Shown here piece by piece: positions 58,906-64,000 of a DNA stretch of 64,000 nucleotides. Positions within the stretch are counted from its first letter, which is position 1, and each line of letters starts with the position of its first letter. A model generated the notes under the pieces. The model had not been told where the DNA came from and did not search any database. It saw only the letters and a list, made by a program, of their open reading frames with translations. Source of the DNA: Bacteroidota bacterium (GTDB lineage Bacteria > Bacteroidota > Bacteroidia > AKYH767-A > OLB10); NCBI GenBank assembly GCA_016721435.1, contig JADKIC010000012.1:1-64000 (forward strand), read 5' to 3'. The position numbers and the translations under genes are program-made.

Positions 58906-59337
58906 TTAAGCTTTTACTGAGCAGAATTCTTCAAAGGCTGCATTCAAATTTTCAGCAATCATCTCTGCCGAATGTCCTTCGATATGATGACGTTCGAGCA
59001 TATGAACCACCTTTCCATCTTTGAATAAGGCAATACAAGGTGAAGAGGGAGGATAGGGCGCCAGGTATTTACGAGCCTGAACGGTAGCTTCAATATCCTG
59101 ACCTGCAAAAACGGTAATCAGATGATCAGGCTTTGATTCAGTTCTGCTGAGGGCCAGCTTCACACCGGGCCGTGCAGCACCTGCCGCGCAACCACAAACT
59201 GAATTAAGCATCAGCAAGGAAGTCCCATTCGCAGTAGGAATGTTGGTATCAACTTCTGTTGCATCTTTTAGCTCAGTAAATCCAATGCTGGTAAGTTCTT
59301 TGCGCATAGGAGCGCATAATTGTTCCGGGTATGGCAT
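58906..59337 (-). CDS. BrxA/BrxB family bacilliredoxin
   Basis: 143-aa thioredoxin-like protein. I set the start at 59337 (MPYPEQLCAPMRKELTSIGF), the family-standard N-terminus; a longer frame upstream is unlikely. The CGC active site is in NSVCGCAAGAARPG, and GTSLLMLNSV, FAGQDIEATVQARKYL and YPPSSPCIALFKDGKVVHMLERHHIEG are family-typical. In Firmicutes these proteins reverse bacillithiolation; in Bacteroidota the thiol may be the same. Monocistronic with its own terminator. Confidence 0.93.
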   Translation of the reverse strand: MPYPEQLCAPMRKELTSIGFTELKDATEVDTNIPTANGTSLLMLNSVCGCAAGAARPGVKLALSRTESKPDHLITVFAGQDIEATVQARKYLAPYPPSSPCIALFKDGKVVHMLERHHIEGHSAEMIAENLNAAFEEFCSVKA

Positions 59338-59476
59338 ATTTTCTATTTTAAATTCTTTGCAAAGGTACGAAGGCAACATGCATTGCTGCAAAAGAAATGT
59401 AAGTTTCATGTGAATATTTAACCACAAGAGTGAAACCCTGCATGTATCATTGCATAGCAAGCCTTCAAGAAATAAC

Positions 59477-59827
59477 ATGAAAAAATCAAAAATGACACAA
59501 AACGATCTGCGTGACGCATTCCCTGTAATGCGGTTTGATTATAACAAACGGCTGATCGACTCCAACTTAACAGCTCTTCCCTTACTCGGGGAATGGAAAT
59601 GCCGGAAAGGTGCTAAAATCCCTTCGGCAATTCTAAAAGCCTACCCTGAAATTAATTTCGTCTTCAATGACAAAGTCCCGACGGAGTGCAAAGTAACTTT
59701 CAGCGGATTAAACATTTGGTTTGACATGGTTCCCTACCCGGAAGCCGGATATGTAGGACTCTACGGATATCATGTGGAATCGATGGTACCGGAAACGGTG
59801 CAGCAAAAGCTTCGGATGGCAGGTTAA
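59477..59827 (+). CDS. Conserved-looking hypothetical protein
   Basis: 116 aa from MKKSKMTQNDLRDAFPVMRFDYN. A DUF3786-like pattern is suggestive at best; GLNIWFDMVPYPEAGYVGLYGYHVESMVP looks like a folded core. No signal peptide, no membrane segment. I do not recognise the family. Transcribed in the same direction as the response regulator 226 bases later, with nothing visible in that gap. Confidence 0.6.
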   Translation: MKKSKMTQNDLRDAFPVMRFDYNKRLIDSNLTALPLLGEWKCRKGAKIPSAILKAYPEINFVFNDKVPTECKVTFSGLNIWFDMVPYPEAGYVGLYGYHVESMVPETVQQKLRMAG

Positions 59828-60053
59828 CACCTGTTAGGCTGTTGGTTGGTTTGGAGGGAGCAGTTGGCTATATGCCGGCTGTTCCTGTTTTATACCCTCC
59901 CATTAATTTGTAAGAAATGCAAGGTTTCCTGCAAGATCAATGTAAGACAATTTTACTTTTTACTCAACCGCGAGGCGGGGACTGCGTTTCAAACCCTATC
60001 CAACCTTCCAGCACCAGACCAACAAAAAAAGAAAGAACACAGAAGAGAAAAAA

Positions 60054-60494
60054 ATGAGCAGCCAGATCTTGAGTCAAAGTACCGCAGAGAAAAAAAGTAC
60101 CCCCGGGAAGGAAAAGTACCAGTCAGTAATGTTAATCGATGATAATTCGCTTGATAATTTCATCAACAAAAAGATGATTGAGTCGAACGGATTCGCAGAA
60201 AATGTCGTTACTTACCAGGAAGCCAAGGAAGCATTAACCTTTTTGAAAACCGCCACTGAATCTACATGGCCGGAGATCATATTTCTGGACATCATGATGC
60301 CGGAAATGGACGGTTTTATGTTTCTTGACGAATTCGAAAAACTGCCTGAAAACCAACGCATGAAAATTAAAATCGTCATGCTTTCCACTTCAGAGAGTTT
60401 CAGGGATTTGAACAGAGCCAACAAAAACCCGTTTGTGCGGAAATTCCTCAACAAGCCACTTACGCAGCAGGTTTTACAAGCTATTAACGTATAA
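60054..60494 (+). CDS. Single-domain response regulator
   Basis: 146 aa. A short Lys/Ser-rich leader, then a receiver domain: acidic pair in VMLIDDNSLDNFINKKMI, phospho-acceptor Asp in IIFLDIMMPEMDGFMFLDEFE, Thr/Ser switch in KIVMLSTSES, and the conserved Lys in FLNKPLTQQVL. No output domain and no kinase nearby, so it is probably a CheY-like phosphorelay component, a frequent type in Bacteroidota. It abuts convergent tadA with no gap. Confidence 0.93.
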   Translation: MSSQILSQSTAEKKSTPGKEKYQSVMLIDDNSLDNFINKKMIESNGFAENVVTYQEAKEALTFLKTATESTWPEIIFLDIMMPEMDGFMFLDEFEKLPENQRMKIKIVMLSTSESFRDLNRANKNPFVRKFLNKPLTQQVLQAINV

Positions 60495-60938
60495 TCAGCG
60501 TTTTCCTTTAAAATAGGCTGTCAGCAAAGCCGCGCAATCTTCCGCCAACACACCACTTTTCACCTGGGTTGCAGGGTGCAGGACATGATCTCCACCTGAA
60601 ACAGAAGAGTAGCCTCGTTTTTCATCACTGGCCCCATACACAATTCGGGAAATTTGTGTCCAGAAAGCGGCACCGGCACACATCAGGCAGGGCTCGAGTG
60701 TAACATACAAGGTACAATCTTTTAAATACTTCCCTCCCAATCCATTTGCTGCTGCTGTAAACGCCATCATTTCCGCATGGGCAGTAACATCATTTAGATG
60801 CTCTACCAGATTATGTCCGCGGGCAATGATTCTACCATTTGCAGTAATCACCGCTCCAATCGGCACTTCATCCATTTCCAAGGCAACCTTCGCCTCCGAG
60901 AGTGCAGCCCGCATGAAATATTCATCATCTAGTAACAT
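60495..60938 (-). CDS. tadA: tRNA adenosine(34) deaminase / nucleoside deaminase
   Basis: 147-aa CDA-fold zinc enzyme. Zinc ligands His54 with catalytic Glu56 (TAHAEMMAF) and Cys84, Cys87 (LEPCLMCAG). Makes inosine at the wobble position of tRNA-Arg(ACG); a guanine deaminase role is less likely given the TadA-like MRAALSEAKVALEMDEVPIGAVI start. Convergent with the response regulator. Confidence 0.93.
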   Translation of the reverse strand: MLLDDEYFMRAALSEAKVALEMDEVPIGAVITANGRIIARGHNLVEHLNDVTAHAEMMAFTAAANGLGGKYLKDCTLYVTLEPCLMCAGAAFWTQISRIVYGASDEKRGYSSVSGGDHVLHPATQVKSGVLAEDCAALLTAYFKGKR

Positions 60939-61077
60939 GCTGCAAAGGTAAGCTTTTGATTACGGGATACGACTCAACAACTGCCGGTAGTTTAGCAAAT
61001 TATCAATCCTGCCTCATTACTTCTGATCGTGAATCCAAACTTGATGGGCCGCAGATTTATTATGCCAGCCCTCCGAA

Positions 61078-61190
61078 GTCTACGCCGTCGCTGGAGCTTT
61101 GGCGCACGAAGTCAGCGAAGGGGGATTTTATGATTTGTTATGATAAACCTCCGCGCTCGCTGCGAAACCTCCGCGCCCGCCGCGTTTAAA
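61078..61190. repeat. GC-rich intergenic repeat patch
   Basis: Contains CTCCGCGCTCGCTGCGAAAC and CGCCGCGTTTAAAT, similar to the repeat at 58584-58629 and 30779-30820. A 77-codon open frame crosses it, but its repeat content and composition argue against a gene. Confidence 0.5.
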
Positions 61191-61206
61191 TATAAATTTT
61201 ATGTGA

Positions 61207-62739
61207 CTAAAATTTGACTAACTTAGACGAAACACTTTCCGAATCAGTAATTAAATTGACCAGATAAACCCCATTCGCCACCGCATTCATCGGTATCTCT
61301 CCCGTCACATACCCTCCCGCTATCACCTCCACCTTTTTTCTCAAACACCAACCTCCCTTCCATATCAAACAACCGCAAACTCCCCGTTCTTCCTTTGAGT
61401 TTGGAGGCGTTGACGTGAATCATATTCCATTCACTATTATACCAGGCTTGGAAGAACGCTTGCTGTGGGGGTTCAAGATCTTGAACCCCTACACTCAGCG
61501 TATCACAAGGCGAGCCCACCCATGCGCCGAGTTCGTAATCGGGATTGTTGGGGAGGCCGTAATAAGTTCTGGCACCACCAAGGTAAAAGCTGAAAGGCTG
61601 AAAATCGCAAGCGAGGCCGAGTGAATCGGGTTGGTTGATGACGGAGAGGTTAGAATTGATGGTGGTAAATGCTGTACTTGTATCCGGATATGGCCAGGCG
61701 TAATTTTCATCAAAGGTGGAAATATATATTTTTTCGTCAGGTGCTAGTAGAATGGAATGCACTCCCATATTCGGATCATTAAAAACCCCAACTCCAACTT
61801 TGGAGTTAACAATATTGGCTGCTGTTAAATCATATTGCCAGATTGTAGATGGCTGAGTACTTAGTGATGCTTCACAAACATATAAGAACCTTTCATTGGG
61901 TGAAAAGGCACAGCTTGTTAATACCAATGGAAATGGCCCGGCTCCTTCCGGTTGAATTGCAGTAAAAGAAGTAATGAGACCGCTGCATCTATCAAAATCG
62001 CAGAGTTGAATTTGCCCCTTCCATGATATTTGGGCGAATTTACTTCCTTCATTATTGAAAATCAAATGCCCTCCACCAGTGGTATGATCCAATCCAATAC
62101 TCTGGTTAAAAGGACCATTTATACCTGTCTCATTTATTAAATATATATAGTATTCATTTGTTACGGTAGTACCGTTTGGTGCATTCCACCACTGAAAAAT
62201 CAACCACCAGTCTCTACCATTCCCATGGCGAACAGCCATCAAGGCATCGAAAGCAGGAAGATTATTCAGCATTACATTTTTTTGGATGACAATGCCGCTA
62301 TCGTTATTGGCTTTGTAATTTGCTATTGAATAATATAATCCGTAGGGTCCACTAGCGGTTACACCTGCAGAGAAAATATATAGCATGGAATCATTGCTTG
62401 TGTTTGGAATTATAAGACGATCGTGATACCAACCGCCACCATAAAGGGCACTCCCATTACTCATTACACTGTTATATTTATTAACTAGTATATTATTTAA
62501 AGGGAAAATATTGTTCAACAAAAAAAAATACGAAATTAAGCCACTACTATCGGAGATAGTAGATGAAGCTCCCCTCATCTTCATAATTGACTTGAAATTA
62601 GTTGGTGTTTTAGGAACACCTTGCCAATGAATTCCGGCACTATCCCCAAAAACCCAAGTATTGTTATTAAACTGTGCGTATGTCTTCCCACCCCCAACAA
62701 CTGCAGTCATCAACAACAAAGTGCAAAGGAATTTTTCAT
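61207..62739 (-). CDS. Secreted T9SS type A sorting-domain protein (two frameshifts)
   Basis: About 511 codons. The signal peptide MKKFLCTLLLMTAVVGGGKTYAQ appears if one A is added to the A5 run near 62735. The body starts FNNNTWVFGDSAGIHWQ and has repeated beta-propeller-like blocks (GGGHLIFNNEGSKFAQISW, LTSCAFSPNERFLYVCEAS, HSILLAPDEKIYISTFD). C-terminal sorting domain: LRLFDMEGRLVFEKK, then after the break near 61340 VIAGGYVTGEIPMNAVANGVYLVNL and SSKLVKF to the stop at 61207. Likely exported by the T9SS encoded at the start of the window; function unknown. Confidence 0.85.
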
Positions 62740-63082
62740 CACAATAAAATTAGGGAAAAACTTTTAAAAACCGGTCGGTCATTAAAATTCTGACTAGCCA
62801 ATGCTGTAGGTTAACCGCATAGGCGCAAGGAATGCGCGGCGGACGCTTGGGTTTATCATTATAACATCATTTAACCCCAAAGCCGGTAGCTGGAAGTGAG
62901 GAGGCGTCGCTCCCCATCACGAGCAAAAGTCTAATTCTCCGAAGGAGACTTCCGCAAGCAATGGGGAGTAGCAGCTCCTCACAAAAGCAAAAAACACTAT
63001 TGACATACAAATAGCTGTTAATCAGCAATAACACTTTGAACTTTCTACTGTTAAGAACTCCATATAACCCGTTCATTTTTCG
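62740..63082. other. Intergenic stretch with nested palindrome
   Basis: No supported gene. Its main content is the inverted repeat at 62896-62982 and a short AGCCGGTAGCTGGAAG run (62881-62896) resembling the AGCCGGT heptamers. Confidence 0.6.
62896..62982. repeat. Nested imperfect palindrome with CTCC-GAA-GGAG core
   Basis: Arms of 22 bases (62896-62917 and 62961-62982) pair except for six central positions (GTGAGGAG...CTCCCCAT with ATGGGGAG...CTCCTCAC). Inside lies TCTCCGAAGGAGA, a 5-bp stem with a GAA loop. Same overall design as the element at 55426-55567. Confidence 0.75.
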
Positions 63083-63114
63083 TTGATTTAAAGGGCACCC
63101 TTTCTCTACTTTTG
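63083..63114 (+). promoter_or_regulatory. Promoter (TTG-N21-TACTTTTG) of the IPExxxVDY-pyk operon
   Basis: -33 TTG at 63083-63085 and -7 TACTTTTG at 63107-63114, 21 bases apart, as in Bacteroidota promoters. The -7 box ends 4 bases before the GTG start, so the transcript is probably leaderless. Confidence 0.6.
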
Positions 63115-63118
63115 AGAC

Positions 63119-63598
63119 GTGGCAAAAAAACAGACATTTACCTTAGACTTTAAGCCGGATTATGATTTCCTGCTCTTAGGGATTTTCTGTGCCTATCGCG
63201 ATTATAAATTATGTGCTGAACTTAACCGGTATTTACTCTACAATTTTGAAAAACTTCCGGATCTGGAAATAAAGCCGGATAACAAGGGGACAACCTGCCT
63301 CTTTCCTTACTTTTTTTATTTAAACGAAGATGAAGAGGAGGTGTATCTGATCTCCAATAAAGGAAATAAATATTATTTTATTCCCGAGTTGAAACAATGC
63401 GATTATTTTTTGGTTATTAAAAATTATAGCCGATACACCACCATTGAAGAACTCGAACGTAAAATCCGATTTATAAGTTTAGTGAGCAGTACCTTTGAAA
63501 TTGAACCGTCCGGATTAAAATCGGCGGAAAACTTTCTCTATCTGGAACCCTATATTGACAAAGACGGGGAAAAACCAAAACTCCCACCAGTAAAATGA
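63119..63598 (+). CDS. IPExxxVDY family protein
   Basis: 159 aa, GTG start. Named for its motif, seen here as FIPELKQCDYFLVIKN (IPE-x3-CDY, Cys where most have Val). A first block, FTLDFKPDYDFLLLGIFCAYRDYKLCAELN, is also family-typical. Function unknown; in Bacteroidota it regularly precedes pyruvate kinase, as here, with an ATGA stop-start overlap. Possibly a regulator or assembly partner of that enzyme, an inference from linkage only. Confidence 0.9.
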   Translation: MAKKQTFTLDFKPDYDFLLLGIFCAYRDYKLCAELNRYLLYNFEKLPDLEIKPDNKGTTCLFPYFFYLNEDEEEVYLISNKGNKYYFIPELKQCDYFLVIKNYSRYTTIEELERKIRFISLVSSTFEIEPSGLKSAENFLYLEPYIDKDGEKPKLPPVK

Positions 63599-64000
63599 TC
63601 ATCAACCGATACAATCGAACTAAGATAGTTGCCACCATTGGTCCTGCCAGTATTAACGAGGAAACTCTTGAAAAAATGATTTTTGCCGGGATGGATGTCT
63701 GCAGAATTAACAGCTCTCATGGTGACTATGCCATGATGGAAAAAATCATCCACACCATCCGTGATCTCAACAAAAAACTAAATGCACATATCGCCATTTT
63801 ATTCGACCTGCAAGGACCGAAAATTCGTATCGGCGACTTGCTCGAGAAAGATATCGTATTGAAAAACGGAGATGAGCTTTTATTAAACCATCATGAGGTG
63901 CCGGGCAGCAGTGCGGAGGTTTTTATTAAATATCCACATTTTCATCAGGATGTAAAAATCGGTGATACCGTGCTGGTGGATGATGGCAAAATTGAGTTAG
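63595..64000 (+). CDS. pyk: Pyruvate kinase (5' part, runs off the window)
   Basis: First 135 codons of a glycolytic pyruvate kinase. RTKIVATIGPASINEETLEKMIFAGMDVCRINSSHGDY contains the substrate-binding Arg and the N-terminal TIGPAS motif; LFDLQGPKIRIG is the next conserved strand, then the B domain begins. It overlaps the preceding gene by 4 bases (ATGA), so the two are translationally coupled. Confidence 0.97.
   Translation, partial: MIINRYNRTKIVATIGPASINEETLEKMIFAGMDVCRINSSHGDYAMMEKIIHTIRDLNKKLNAHIAILFDLQGPKIRIGDLLEKDIVLKNGDELLLNHHEVPGSSAEVFIKYPHFHQDVKIGDTVLVDDGKIEL

Noticed and set aside
60956..61189. 77-codon open frame
   Set aside because: Crosses GC-rich dispersed repeat sequence, has no promoter or family resemblance, and ends in repeat-coded Arg-rich residues.

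Overview
The window is from a chromosome of a Bacteroidota bacterium with about 40-45% GC. The evidence is a type IX secretion/gliding locus (gldJ, sprF/porP, porU, porV), proteins with T9SS sorting tails, a large TonB-dependent receptor, an IPExxxVDY-family gene in front of pyruvate kinase, and many promoters of the Bacteroidota type (TAnnTTTG at -7). I cannot assign it below phylum with confidence. The gene set looks like that of a free-living aerobe: tyrosine degradation to homogentisate and beyond, ferrous iron uptake and polyphosphate metabolism.

Layout. 1-7488: T9SS block (gldJ and sprF on minus, porU-porV on plus) and ispF. 7482-8389: non-coding stretch of heptamers and hairpin repeat arrays. 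8390-14339: recG, a cold-shock protein, adenine deaminase and an L,D-transpeptidase. 14346-15870: mlaF-mlaE lipid transport pair. 16407-19094: small lipoprotein and feoAB behind a FUR-type palindrome. 19177-25070: SprT-like protein, then a minus-strand polyphosphate cluster (sixA-like, lysine-rich protein, ppk1, ppx) and a secreted nuclease-fold protein. 25213-29512: TonB-dependent receptor plus DUF5689 lipoprotein. 29574-32072: hpd and hmgA. 32271-39943: purH and the cell-shape operon mreB-mreC-mreD-mrdA-rodA. 40254-43081: waaA between two unknown envelope proteins. 43209-53979: a surface-polysaccharide locus of nucleotide-sugar enzymes (wbpE, ugd, uxs, wbpD, wbpB, wbpA, galE, rfbB, wbpP) ending in a CpsB-type phosphatase. 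54165-64000: DinB-like protein, repeats, trpS, PAP2 phosphatase, acyltransferase, bacilliredoxin, response regulator, tadA, a T9SS-exported protein, an IPExxxVDY protein and the start of pyk.

Sequence quality matters for every user of this annotation. About 30 reading-frame breaks occur in 18 genes. Most are single-base length changes in short homopolymers, in genes whose motifs are otherwise intact and which include essential ones (feoB, purH, mrdA, waaA). I therefore give full-length spans and mark each break. These are most likely sequencing errors.

I found no phage, plasmid, transposase, CRISPR, rRNA or tRNA. The most unusual content is non-coding: tandem and nested mini-hairpins with a shared 5-bp stem and GTA loop but different, compensating stem sequences; four arrays with a strict 7-bp period, two of them starting in or at a stop codon; and a second, diverged copy of the 3' end of rodA behind an 11-bp minisatellite. 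A lysine-rich histone-H1-like protein encoded 18 bases ahead of ppk1 is the most interesting protein-level lead.
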